Shown here one piece after another: positions 26,146 to 39,329 of a DNA stretch of 64,000 nt (positions within the stretch are counted from its first letter, which is position 1; every line of letters begins with the position of its first letter). The stretch is taken from assembly GCA_947652115.1 (NCBI GenBank), contig OX393567.1, forward strand, positions 2,711,452-2,775,451, given 5' to 3'. The position numbers and the translations under genes were made by a program. The notes below the pieces were generated by a model. That model was not told where the DNA came from and did not search any database. It saw only the letters and a program-made list of their open reading frames with translations. The stretch is from Blastomussa wellsi (Eukaryota; Cnidaria; Anthozoa; Scleractinia; Plerogyridae).

Positions 26146-28790
26146 TAGACAAGAAACAAGACAAGAAACAAGACAAGAAACAAGACAAGAAACAAGAGAA
26201 GACAAGACAAGAAACAAGATAAGAAACAAGACAAGAAACAAGACAAGACAAGACAAGACAAGAAACAAAACAAGACAAGACAAGAAACAAGACAAGAAAC
26301 AAGACAAGAAACAAGACAAGAAACAAGACAAGAAACAAGACAAGAAACAAGACAAGAAACATGACAAGAAACAAGACAAGAAACAAGACAAGAAACAAGA
26401 CAAGACAAGACAAGACAAGAAACAAGACGAGAAACGAGACAAGAAGCAAGACAAGAAACAAGACAAGAAACAAGACAAGAAAAAAGACAAGAAACAAGAG
26501 AAGACAAGAAGAGAAACAAAACAAGAAACAAGACAAGACAAGACAAGACAAGAAACAAGACAAGACAAGACAAGAAACAAAACAAGACAAGACAAGAAAC
26601 AAGACAAGAAACAAGACAAGAAACAAGACAAGAAACAAGACAAGAAACAAGACGAGAAACAAGACAAAACAAGACAAGACAAGACAGGAAACAAGACAAG
26701 ACAAGACAAAAAACAAGACAAGAAACAAGACAAGAAAAAGGACAAGATAAGAAACAAGACAAGACAAGACAAGACAAGACAAGAAACAAGACAAGAAACA
26801 AGACAAGAAACAAGAGAAGACAAGACAAGAAACAAGACAAGAAACAAGACAAGAAACAAGACAAGAAACAAGACGAGAAACAAGACAAGACAAGACACAA
26901 GACAAGAAACAAGACAAGAAACAAGACAAGAAAGAAGACAAGAAACAAGACAAGAAACAAGACAAGAAACAAGACAAGAAACAAGACAAGAAACAAGACA
27001 AGAAACAAGACAAGAAACAAGACAAGAAACAAGACAAAAAACAAGACAAGAAACAAGACAAGAAACAAGACAAGAAACAAGACAAGAAACAAGACAAGAA
27101 ACAAGACAAGAAAGAAGACAAGAAACAAGACAAGAAACAAGACAAGAAACAAGACAAAAAAACCAGAAACAAGACAAGAAACAAGACAAGAAACAAGACA
27201 AAAAACAAGACAAGACACGAGACAAGACAAGACAAGAAACAAGACAAAAAACAAGACAAAAAACAAGACAAGAAACAAGACAAGAAACAAGACAAGAAAC
27301 AAGACAAGAAACAAGAGAAGACAAGACAAGAAACAAAACAAGAAACAAGACAAGAAACAAGACAAGAAACAAGACAAGAAACAAGATAAGAAACAAGACA
27401 AGACAAGACAAGAAACAAGACAAGAAACAAGACAAGAAACAAGACAAGAAACAAGACAAGAAACAAGACAAGAAACAAGACAAGAAACAAGACAAGAAAC
27501 AAGACAAAAAACCAGAAACAAGACAAGAAACAAGACAAGAAAGAAGACAAAAAACAAGACAAGACACGAGACAAGACAAGACAAGAAACAAGACAAGAAA
27601 CAAGACAAGAAACAAGACAAGACAAGACAAGAAACAAGACAAGAAACAAGAAAAGAAACAAGAGAAGACAAGACAAGAAACAAGACAAGTAACAAGACAA
27701 CACAAGACAAGACAAGAAACAAGACAAGAAGCAACACAAGAAACAAGACAAGAAACAAGACAATTAACAAGACAAGAAACAAGAGAAGACAAGACAAGAA
27801 ACAAGACAAGAAAAAAGACAAGAAACAAGACAAGAAACAAGACAAGACAAGACAAGACAAGAAACAAGACAAGACAAGACAAGAAACAAGACAAGAAACA
27901 AGACAAGAAACAAGACAAGAAACAAGACATGAAACAAGACAAGAAACAAGACAAGAAAAAAGACAAGAAACAAGACAAGAAACAAGACGAGAAACAAGAC
28001 AAGACAAGACAAGACACAAGACAAGAAAAAAGGCAAGAAACAAGACAAGAAACAAGACAAGAAACAAGACAAGAAACAAGACAAGAAACAAGACAAGAAA
28101 CAAGACAAGAAACAAGACAAAAAACAAGACAAAAAACAAGACAAGAAAAAAGACAAGAAAAAAGACAAGAAACAAGACAAGAAACAAGACAAGAAACAAG
28201 ACAAGAAACAAGACAAGAAACAAGACAAGAAACAAGACAAGAAACAAGACAAGAAACAAGAAAAGAAACAAGACAAGAAACAAGACAAAAAAACCACAAA
28301 CAAGACAAGAAACAAGACAAGAAACAAGACAAAAAACAAGACAAGACACGAGACAAGACAAGACAAGAAACAAGACAAGAAACAAGACAAAAAAAAAGAC
28401 AAGAAACAAGACAAGAAACAAGACAAGAAACAAGACAAGAAACAAGACAAGGCAAGGCAAGAAACAAAACAAGAAACAAGACAAGAAACAAGACAAGAAA
28501 CAAGACAAGAAACAAGACGAGAAACAAGACAAGAAACAAGACAAGACAAGACAAGAAACAAAACAAGAAACAAGACAAGAAACAAGACAAGAAACAAGAC
28601 AAGAAACAAGACAAAAAACAAGACAAGAAACAAGACAAGAAACAAGACAAGAAACAAGACAAGAAACAAGACAAGAAACAAGACAAGAAACAAGACAAGA
28701 AACAAGACAAAAAACCAGAAACAAGACAAGAAACAAGACAAGAAAGAAGACAAAAAACAAGACAAGACACGAGAGAAGACACAACAAGAA
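26146..28790 (+). repeat. ~3.5-kb HOR, dispersed third copy
   Basis: ATG at 26361 pairs with 5673 (offset 20,688), and ATTAAC at 27764 and ATG at 27929 pair with 7093 and 7258 (offset 20,671). The 17-bp shift equals one 12-mer plus one pentamer. Word order follows 5.5-8.1 kb closely, including CGAG, AAGGAC and CACAAAC variants. The copy therefore lies some 18 kb away from the tandem pair at the left end of the window. Confidence 0.8.
27689..27768 (+). repeat. GTAAC/ATTAAC cassette 11
   Basis: T at 27690, TTA at 27764. It lies inside the dispersed 3.5-kb HOR copy and is homologous to cassette 2. Confidence 0.9.
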
Positions 28791-29151
28791 ACAAGACAAG
28801 AAACAAGACAAGAAACAAGACAAGAAACAAGACAAGAAACAAGACAAGAAACAAGACAAGAAACAAGACAAGAAACAAGACAAAAAACCAGAAACAAGAC
28901 AAGAAACAAGACAAGAAAGAAGACAAAAAACAAGACAAGACACGAGACAAGACAAGACAAGAAACAAGACAAGAAACAAGACAAGAAACAAGACAAGAAA
29001 GAAGACAAGACAAGACAAGAAACAAGACAAGAAACAAGAAAAGAAACAAGAGAAGACAAGACAAGAAACAAGACAAGTAACAAGACAACACAAGACAAGA
29101 CAAGAAACAAGACAAGAAGCAACACAAGAAACAAGACAAGAAACAAGACAA
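28791..29151 (+). repeat. Satellite linker with one cassette
   Basis: Plain 12-mers, one AAAAAAC-CAGAAAC pair near 28885, ACGAGAC near 28945 and a GTAAC/ATTAAC cassette ending at 29152. A broken word (ACACAAC near 28780) marks the left junction. No other structure is visible. Confidence 0.7.
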
Positions 29152-29156
29152 TTAAC
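29077..29156 (+). repeat. GTAAC/ATTAAC cassette 12
   Basis: T at 29078, TTA at 29152. It is the left end of the 989-bp duplication. Confidence 0.9.
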
Positions 29157-29837
29157 AAGACAAGAAACAAGAGAAGACAAGACAAGAAACAAGACAAGAA
29201 AAAAGACAAGAAACAAGACAAGAAACAAGACAAGACAAGACAAGACAAGAAACAAGACAAGACAAGACAAGAAACAAGACAAGAAACAAGACAAGAAACA
29301 AGACAAGAAACAAGACAAGAAACAAGACAAGAAACAAGACAAGAAAGAAGACAAGAAACAAGACAAGAAACAAGACGAGAAACAAGACAAGACAAGACAA
29401 GACACAAGACAAGAAACAAGACAAGAAACAAGACAAGAAACAAGACAAGAAACAAGACAAGAAACAAGACAAGAAACAAGACAAGAAACAAGACAAGAAA
29501 CAAGACAAGAAACAAGACAAGAAACAAGACAAGAAACAAGACAAGAAACAAGACAAGAAACAAGACAAAAAACAAGACAAGAAAAAAGACATAAAAAAAA
29601 GACAAGAAACAAGACAAGAAACAAGACAAGAAACAAGACAAGAAACAAGAAGGGAAACAAGACAAGAAACAAGACAAGAAACAAGACAAGAAACAAGACA
29701 AGAAACAAGACAAAAAAACCAGAAACAAGACAAGAAACAAGACAAGAAACAAGACAAGAAAGAAGACAAGACAAGACAAGAAACAAGACAAGAAACAAGA
29801 AAAGAAACAAGAGAAGACAAGACAAGAAACAAGACAA

Positions 29838-29917
29838 GTAACAAGACAACACAAGACAAGACAAGAAACAAGACAAGAAGCAACACAAGAAACAAGACAA
29901 GAAACAAGACAATTAAC
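29838..29917 (+). repeat. GTAAC/ATTAAC cassette 13
   Basis: T at 29839, TTA at 29913. An orphan GTAAC (T 29960) without ATTAAC follows 47 bp later. Confidence 0.9.
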
Positions 29918-30065
29918 AAGACAAGAAACAAGAGAAGACAAGACAAGAAACAAGACAAGTAACAAGACAACACAAGACAAGACAAGAAAGAAGACAAGAC
30001 AAGACAAGAAACAAGACAAGAAACAAGAAAAGAAACAAGAGAAGACAAGACAAGAAACAAGACAA

Positions 30066-30145
30066 GTAACAAGACAACACAAGACAAGACAAGAAACAAG
30101 ACAAGAAGCAACACAAGAAACAAGACAAGAAACAAGACAATTAAC
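30066..30145 (+). repeat. GTAAC/ATTAAC cassette 14
   Basis: T at 30067, TTA at 30141, 228 bp after cassette 13. It marks the left end of mega-unit copy 2. Confidence 0.9.
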
Positions 30146-33100
30146 AAGACAAGAAACAAGAGAAGACAAGACAAGAAACAAGACAAGAAAAAAGACAAGA
30201 AACAAGACAAGAAACAAGACAAGACAAGACAAGACAAGAAACAAGACAAGACAAGACAAGAAACAAGACAAGAAACAAGACAAGAAACAAGACAAGAAAC
30301 AAGACAAGAAACAAGACAAGAAACAAGACAAGAAAGAAGACAAGAAACAAGACAAGAAACAAGACGAGAAACAAGACAAGACAAGACAAGACACAAGACA
30401 AGAAACAAGACAAGAAACAAGACAAGAAACAAGACAAGAAACAAGACAAGAAACAAGACAAGAAACAAGACAAGAAACAAGACAAGAAACAAGACAAGAA
30501 ACAAGACAAGAAACAAGACAAGAAACAAGACAAGAAACAAGACAAGAAACAAGACAAAAAACAAGACAAGAAAAAAGACATAAAAAAAAGACAAGAAACA
30601 AGACAAGAAACAAGACAAGAAACAAGACAAGAAACAAGAAGGGAAACAAGACAAGAAACAAGACAAGAAACAAGACAAGAAACAAGACAAGAAACAAGAC
30701 AAAAAAACCAGAAACAAGACAAGAAACAAGACAAGAAACAAGACAAAAAACAAGACAAGACACGAGACAAGACAAGACAAGAAACAAGACAAGAAACAAG
30801 ACAAAAAAAAAAGACAAGAAACAAGACAAGAAACAAGACAAGAAACAAGAGAAGAAACAAGACAAGAAACAAGACAAGAAACAAGACGAGAAACAAGACA
30901 AGACAGGACAAGACACAAGACAAGAAACAAGACAAGAAACAAGACAAGAAACAAGACAAGAAACAAGACAAGAAACAAGACAAGAAACAAGACAAGAAAC
31001 AAGACAAGAAACAAGACAAGAAACAAGACAAGAAACAAGACAAGAAACAAGACAAGAAACAAGACAAAAAACAAGACAAGAAAAAAGACAAGAAACAAGA
31101 CAAGAAACAAGACAAGAAACAAGACAAGAAATAAGACAAGAAACAAGACAAGAAACAAGACAAGAAACAAGACAAGAAACGAGACAAGAAACAAGACAAG
31201 AAACAAGACAAAAAAACCAGAAACAAGACAAGAAACAAGACAAGAAACAAGACAAAAAACAAGACAAGACACGAGACAAGACAAGACAAGAAACAAGACA
31301 AGAAACAAGACAAAAAACAAGACAAGAAACAAGACAAGAAACAAGACAAGAAACAAGACAAGAAACAAGACAAGAGAAGACAAGAAACAAAACAAGAAAC
31401 AAGACAAGAAACAAGACAAGAAACAAGACAAGAAACAAGACGAGAAACAAGACAAGAAACAAGACAAGACAAGACAAGAAACAAAACAAGAAACAAGACA
31501 AGAAACAAGACAAGAAACAAGACAAGAAACAAGACAAAAAACAAGACAAGACACGAGACAAGACAAGACAAGAAACAAGACATGAAACAAGACAAAAAAC
31601 TAGACAAGAAAAGACAAGAAACAAGACAAGAAACAAGACAAGAAACAAGACAAGAAACAAGACAAGAAACAAGACAAGAAACAAGACAAGACAAGACAAG
31701 AAACAAGACAAGAAACAAGACAAGAAACAAGAGAAGAAACAAGACAAGAAACAAGACAAGAAACAAGACAAGAAACAAGACAAGAAAAAAGACAAAAAAC
31801 CAGAAACAAGACAAGAAACAAGACAAGAAAGAAGACAAAAAACAAGACAAGACACGAGACAAGACAAGACAAGAAACAAGAGAAGAAGCAAGACAAGAAA
31901 CAAGACAAGAAACAAGAGAAACAAGACAAGAAACAAGACAAGACAAGACAAGACAAGAAACAAGACAAGACAAGACAAGAAACAAGACAAGAAACAAGAC
32001 AAGAAACAAGACAAGAAACAAGACAAGAAACAAGACAAGAAACAAGACAAAAAAAACCAGAAAGAAGACAAGAAACAAGACAAAAAACAAGACAAGACAC
32101 GAGACAAGACAAGACAAGAAACAAGACAAGAAACAAGACAAGAAACAAGACGAAAAACAAGACAAGAAACAAGACAAGAAAACAGACTAAAAACAAGACA
32201 AGAAAAGACAAGAAACAAGACAAGAAACAAGACAAGAAACAAGACGAGAAAAAAGACAAGACAAGACAAGACAAGACAAGACAAGACAAGAAACAAGACA
32301 AGACAAGACAAGAAGACAAGACAAGAAACAAGACAAGAAACAAGACAAGACAAGACAAGACAAGAAACAAGACAAGAAACAAGACAAGAAACAAGACAAG
32401 AAACAAGACAAGAAACAAGACAAGAAACAAGACAAGAAACAAGACAAGACAAGACAAGAAACAAGACAAGAAACAAGACAAGAAACAAGACAAGACAAGA
32501 AACAAGACAAGACAAGACAAGAAACAAGACAAGAAACAAGACAAGAAACAAGACAAGAAACAAGACAAGACAAGACAAGAAACAAGACAAGAAACAAGAC
32601 AAGAAACAAGACAAGACAAGAAACAAGACAAGACAAGACAAGAAACAAGACAAGAAACAAGAGAAGAAAAAAGAGAAGACAAGACAAGAAACAAGACAAG
32701 AAACAAGACAAGAAAAAAGACAAAAAACAAGACAAGACACGAGACAAGACAAGACAAGAAACAAGACAAGAAACAAGACAAGAAACAAAACAAAAAACAA
32801 GACAAGAAACAAGACAAGAAACAAGACAAGAAACAAGACAAGAAACAAGACAAGACAAGACAAGAAACAAGACAAGAAACAAGACAAGAAACAAGACAAG
32901 AAACAAGACAAGAAACAAGACGAGAAACAAGACAAGACAAGACAAGACAAGACAAGACAAGACAAGAAACAAGACAAGACAAGACAAGAAACAAGACAAG
33001 AAACAAGACAAGAAACAAGAAGAGAAACAAAACAAGAAAAAGGACAAGACAAGAAACAAGACAAGACAATACAAGACAAGAAAAAACAAGAAACAAGAAA

Positions 33101-35610
33101 AGACAAGAAACAAGACAAGAAACAAGACAAGAAACAAGACAAGAAACAAGACAAGACAAGAAACAAGACAAGACAAGACAAGAAACAAGACAAGAAACAA
33201 GAGAAGAAAAAAGAGAAGACAAGACAAGAAACAAGACAAGAAACAAGACAAGAAACAAGACAAAAAACAAGACAAGACACGAGACAAGACAAGACAAGAA
33301 ACAAGACAAGAAACAAGACAAGAAACAAAACAAAAAACAAGACAAGAAACAAGACAAGAAACAAGACAAGAAACAAGACAAGAAACAAGACAAGACAAAA
33401 CAAGAAACAAGACAAGAAACAAGACAAGAAACAAGACAAGAAACAAGACAAGAAACAAGACGAGAAACAAGACAAGACAAGACAAGACAAGAGAAGAAAC
33501 AAGACAAGACAAGACAAGAAACAAGACAAAAAACAAGACAAAAAACAAGACAAGACACGAGACAAGAAAAAGGACAAGACAAGAAACAAGACAAGACAAT
33601 ACAAGACAAGAAACAAGACAAGAAACAAGACAAGAAACAAGACAAGAAACAAGACAAAAAACAAGACAAAAAACAAGACAAGACACGAGACAAGACAAGA
33701 CAGGAAACAAGAAAAGAAACAAGACAAGAAACAAGACAAAAAACAAGACAAGAAACAAGACAAGAAACAAGACAAGAAACAAGACAAGAAACAAGACAAG
33801 ACAAGACAAGAAACAAGACAAGAAACAAGAAAAGAAACATGACAAGAAACAAGACAAGAAACAAGACACGAAAGAAGACGAGAAACAAGACAAGACAAGA
33901 CAAGACAAGACAAGAAACAAGACAAGAAACAAGACAAGAAACAAGACAAAAAAACCAGAAACAAGACAAGAAACAAGACAAGAAACAAGACAAGAAACAA
34001 GACAAGAAACAAGACAAGACAAGACAAGAAACAAGACAAGAAACAAGACAAGAAACAAGAGAAGACAAGACAAGAAACAAGACAAGAAACAAGACAAGAC
34101 ACGACAAGAAACAAGACGAGAAACGAGACAAGAAACAAGACAAGAAACAAGACAAGAAACAAGACAAGAAAAACGACAAGAAACAAGAGAAGACAAGACA
34201 AGAAACAAAACAAGAAACAAAACAAGAAACAAGACAAGAAACAAGACAAGAAACAAGACAAAAAAAACAGAAACAAGACAAGAAACAAGACAAGAAACAA
34301 GACAAAAAACAAGACAAGACACGAGACAAGACAAGACAAGAAACAAGACAAGAAACAAGACAAGAAACAAGACAAAAAAGAAGACAAAAAACAAGACAAG
34401 AAACAAGACAAGAAACAAGACAAGAAACAAGACAAGACAAGACAAGAAACAAGACAAGAAACAAGACAAGAAACAAGACAAGAAACAAGACAAGAAACAA
34501 GACAAGAAACAAGACAAGAAACAAGACAAGAAACAAGACGAGAAACAAGACAAGACAAGACAAGACAAGACAAGAAACAAGACAAGACAAGAGAAGAAAC
34601 AAGACAAGAAACAAGACAAGAAAAAGGACAAGATAAGAAACAAGACAAGACAAGACAAGACAAGACAAGAAACAAGACAAGAAACAAGACAAGAAACAAG
34701 ACAAGAAACAAGAGAAGACAAGACAAGAAACAAGACAAGAAACAAGACAAGAAACAAGACAAGAAACAAGACAAGAAACAAGACGAGAAACAAGACAAGA
34801 CAAGACAAGAAACAAGACAAGAAACAAGACAAGAAACAAGACGAGAAACAAGACAAGAAACAAGACAAGAAACAAGACAAGAAACAAGACAAGAAACAAG
34901 ACAAGAAACAAGACAAGACAAGACAAGAAACAAGACAAGAAACAAGACAAAAAACAAGACAAGAAAAAAGACAAGAAACAAGACAAGAAACAAGACAAGA
35001 AACAAGACAAGAAACAAGACAAGAAACAAGACAAGAAACAAGACAAGAAACAAGACAAGAAACAAGACAAGAAACAAGACAAAAAACAAGACAAGAAACA
35101 AGACAAGAAACAAGACAAAAAACAAGACAAGACACGAGACAAGACAAGACAAGAAACAAGACAAAAAACAAGACAAAAAACAAGACAAGAAACAAGACAA
35201 GAAACAAGACAAGAAACAAGACAATAAACAAGACAAGACAAGACAAGAAACAAAACAAGAAACAAGACAAGAAACAAGACAAGAAACAAGACAAGAAACA
35301 AGACAAGAAACAAGACAAGAAACAAGACAAGACAAGACAAGAAACAAGACAAGAAACAAGACAAGAAACAAGACAAGAAACAAGACAAGAAACAAGACAA
35401 GAAACAAGACAAGAAACAAGACAAAAAACCAGAAACAAGACAAGAAACAAGACAAGAAAGAAGACAAGACAAGACAAGAAACAAGACAAGAAACAAGAAA
35501 AGAAACAAGAGAAGACAAGACAAGAAACAAGACAAGTAACAAGACAACACAAGACAAGACAAGAAACAAGACAAGAAGCAACACAAGAAACAAGACAAGA
35601 AACAAGACAA
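30141..35610 (+). repeat. Mega-unit copy 2 (~5.5 kb)
   Basis: Same landmark order as copy 1: GGG 30641, poly-A 30803-30812, ATG 31582, CTAG 31600, GACTAAA 32187, ATGAC 33839, CGACAAG 34103, AAGAT 34633, AATAAAC 35225. Offsets from copy 1 move through 11,667, 11,691, 11,601 and 10,924, showing several indels, the largest being the missing 674-bp duplication. The GTAC word at 21408 of copy 1 is AATAC here, near 33067. Confidence 0.8.
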
Positions 35611-35615
35611 TTAAC
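35536..35615 (+). repeat. GTAAC/ATTAAC cassette 15
   Basis: T at 35537, TTA at 35611. It belongs to unit 1 of the 2,722-bp duplication. Confidence 0.9.
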
Positions 35616-36527
35616 AAGACAAGAAACAAGAGAAGACAAGACAAGAAACAAGACAAGAAAAAAGACAAGAAACAAGACAAGAAACAAGACAAGACAAGAC
35701 AAGACAAGAAACAAGACAAGAAACAAGACAAGAAACAAGACAAGAAACAAGACAAAAAACAAGACAAGAAACAAGACAAGAAAGAAGACAAGAAACAAGA
35801 CAAGAAACAAGACGAGAAACAAGACAAGACAAGACAAGACACAAGACAAGAAACAAGACAAGAAACAAGACGAGAAACAAGACAAGAAACAAGACAAGAA
35901 ACAAGACAAGAAACAAGACAAGAAACAAGACAAGAAACAACACAAGAAACAAGACAAGAAACAAGACAAGAAACAAGACAAAAAACAAGACAAGAAAAAA
36001 GACAAGAAACAAGACAAGAAACAAGACAAGAAACAAGACAAGAAACAAGACAAGAAACAAGAAGGGAAACAAGACAAGAAACAAGACAAGAAACAAGACA
36101 AGAAACAAGACAAGAAACAAGACAAGAAACAAGACAAGAAACAAGACAAAAAACAAGACAAGAAACAAGACAAGAAAGAAGACAAGAAACAAGACAAGAA
36201 ACAAGACGAGAAACAAGACAAGACAAGACAAGACACAAGACAAGAAACAAGACAAGAAACAAGACGAGAAACAAGACAAGAAACAAGACAAGAAACAAGA
36301 CAAGAAACAAGACAAGAAACAAGACAAGAAACAACACAAGAAACAAGACAAGAAACAAGACAAGAAACAAGACAAAAAACAAGACAAGAAAAAAGACAAG
36401 AAACAAGACAAGAAACAAGACAAGAAACAAGACAAGAAACAAGACAAGAAAGAAGACAAGACAAGACAAGAAACAAGACAAGAAACAAGAAAAGAAACAA
36501 GAGAAGACAAGACAAGAAACAAGACAA

Positions 36528-36607
36528 GTAACAAGACAACACAAGACAAGACAAGAAACAAGACAAGAAGCAACACAAGAAACAAGACAAGAAACAAGAC
36601 AATTAAC
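36528..36607 (+). repeat. GTAAC/ATTAAC cassette 16
   Basis: T at 36529, TTA at 36603, 992 bp after cassette 15. Confidence 0.9.
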
Positions 36608-38257
36608 AAGACAAGAAACAAGAGAAGACAAGACAAGAAACAAGACAAGAAAAAAGACAAGAAACAAGACAAGAAACAAGACAAGACAAGACAAGACAAG
36701 AAACAAGACAAGAAACAAGACAAGAAACAAGACAAGAAACAAGACAAAAAACAAGACAAGAAACAAGACAAGAAAGAAGACAAGAAACAAGACAAGAAAC
36801 AAGACGAGAAACAAGACAAGACAAGACAAGACACAAGACAAGAAACAAGACAAGAAACAAGACGAGAAACAAGACAAGAAACAAGACAAGAAACAAGACA
36901 AGAAACAAGACAAGAAACAAGACAAGAAACAACACAAGAAACAAGACAAGAAACAAGACAAGAACCAAGACAAAAAACAAGACAAGAAAAAAGACAAGAA
37001 ACAAGACAAGAAACAAGACAAGAAACAAGACAAGAAACAAGACAAGAAACAAGAAGGGAAACAAGACAAGAAACAAGACAAGAAACAAGACAAGAAACAA
37101 GACAAGAAACAAGACAAGAAACAAGACAAGAAACAAGACAAAAAACAAGACAAGAAACAAGACAAGAAAGAAGACAAGAAACAAGACAAGAAACAAGACG
37201 AGAAACAAGACAAGACAAGACAAGACACAAGACAAGAAACAAGACAAGAAACAAGACGAGAAACAAGACAAGAAACAAGACAAGAAACAAGACAAGAAAC
37301 AAGACAAGAAACAAGACAAGAAACAACACAAGAAACAAGACAAGAAACAAGACAAGAAACAAGACAAAAAACAAGACAAGAAAAAAGACAAGAAACAAGA
37401 CAAGAAACAAGACAAGAAACAAGACAAGAAACAAGACAAGAAACAAGAAGGGAAACAAGACAAGAAACAAGACAAGAAACAAGACAAGAAACAAGACAAG
37501 AAACAAGACAAAAAAACCAGAAACAAGACAAGAAACAAGACAAGAAACAAGACAAAAAACAAGACAAGACACGAGACAAGACAAGACAAGAAACAAGACA
37601 AGAAAATAGACAAAAAAAAAAGACAAGAAACAAGACAAGAAACAAGACAAGAAACAAGACAAGAAACAAGACAAGAAACAAGACAAGAAACAAGACGAGA
37701 AACAAGACAAGATAGGACAAGACACAAGACAAGAAACAAGACAAGAAACAAGACAAGAAACAAGACAAGAAACAAGACAAGAAACAAGACAAGAAACAAG
37801 ACAAAAAACAAGACAAGAAACAAGACAAGAAACAAGACAAAAAACAAGACAAGACACGAGACAAGACAAGACAAGAAACAAGACAAAAAACAAGACAAAA
37901 AACAAGACAAGAAACAAGACAAGAAACAAGACAAGAAACAAGACAATAAACAAGACAAGACAAGACAAGAAACAAAACAAGAAACAAGACAAGAAACAAG
38001 ACAAGAAACAAGACAAGAAACAAGACAAGAAACAAGACAAGAAACAAGACAAGACAAGACAAGAAACAAGACAAGAAACAAGACAAGAAACAAGACAAGA
38101 AACAAGACAAGAAACAAGACAAGAAACAAGACAAGAAACAAGACAAAAAACCAGAAACAAGACAAGAAACAAGACAAGAAAGAAGACAAGACAAGACAAG
38201 AAACAAGACAAGAAACAAGAAAAGAAACAAGAGAAGACAAGACAAGAAACAAGACAA

Positions 38258-38337
38258 GTAACAAGACAACACAAGACAAGACAAGAAACAAGACAAGAAG
38301 CAACACAAGAAACAAGACAAGAAACAAGACAATTAAC
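38258..38337 (+). repeat. GTAAC/ATTAAC cassette 17
   Basis: T at 38259, TTA at 38333; partner of cassette 15 at 2,722 bp. Confidence 0.9.
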
Positions 38338-39249
38338 AAGACAAGAAACAAGAGAAGACAAGACAAGAAACAAGACAAGAAAAAAGACAAGAAACAAGAC
38401 AAGAAACAAGACAAGACAAGACAAGACAAGAAACAAGACAAGAAACAAGACAAGAAACAAGACAAGAAACAAGACAAAAAACAAGACAAGAAACAAGACA
38501 AGAAAGAAGACAAGAAACAAGACAAGAAACAAGACGAGAAACAAGACAAGACAAGACAAGACACAAGACAAGAAACAAGACAAGAAACAAGACGAGAAAC
38601 AAGACAAGAAACAAGACAAGAAACAAGACAAGAAACAAGACAAGAAACAAGACAAGAAACAACACAAGAAACAAGACAAGAAACAAGACAAGAAACAAGA
38701 CAAAAAACAAGACAAGAAAAAAGACAAGAAACAAGACAAGAAACAAGACAAGAAACAAGACAAGAAACAAGACAAGAAACAAGAAGGGAAACAAGACAAG
38801 AAACAAGACAAGAAACAAGACAAGAAACAAGACAAGAAACAAGACAAGAAACAAGACAAGAAACAAGACAAAAAACAAGACAAGAAACAAGACAAGAAAG
38901 AAGACAAGAAACAAGACAAGAAACAAGACGAGAAACAAGACAAGACAAGACAAGACACAAGACAAGAAACAAGACAAGAAACAAGACGAGAAACAAGACA
39001 AGAAACAAGACAAGAAACAAGACAAGAAACAAGACAAGAAACAAGACAAGAAACAACACAAGAAACAAGACAAGAAACAAGACAAGAAACAAGACAAAAA
39101 ACAAGACAAGAAAAAAGACAAGAAACAAGACAAGAAACAAGACAAGAAACAAGACAAGAAACAAGACAAGAAAGAAGACAAGACAAGACAAGAAACAAGA
39201 CAAGAAACAAGAAAAGAAACAAGAGAAGACAAGACAAGAAACAAGACAA

Positions 39250-39329
39250 GTAACAAGACAACACAAGACAAGACAAGAAACAAGACAAGAAGCAACACAA
39301 GAAACAAGACAAGAAACAAGACAATTAAC
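39250..39329 (+). repeat. GTAAC/ATTAAC cassette 18
   Basis: T at 39251, TTA at 39325; partner of cassette 16 at 2,722 bp. Confidence 0.9.

Larger units (their letters stand above)
29152..30750 (+). repeat. 989-bp tandem duplication
   Basis: ATTAAC 29152, the ATAAAAAAAAG word (T 29592) and GGG (29652) repeat at 30141, 30581 and 30641, all at offset 989. Between the two copies lie two further cassettes (29913 and 30141) and an orphan GTAAC (T 29960) without its ATTAAC partner, suggesting that the junction formed inside a cassette. Confidence 0.82.
35080..37801 (+). repeat. 2,722-bp tandem duplication, unit 1
   Basis: Every landmark recurs exactly 2,722 bp downstream: AATAAAC (T 35225), ATTAAC (35611 and 36603), GGG (36064, 37056 and 37450), ACGAGAC (37573), the 10-A run (37612) and AAGATAGG (T 37713). 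Within the unit, a 992-bp subunit also repeats (ATTAAC 35611 to 36603, GGG 36064 to 37056). Two substitutions separate it from unit 2: AAGAACC near 36964 and an AAAATAG word with T at 37608. Confidence 0.9.
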
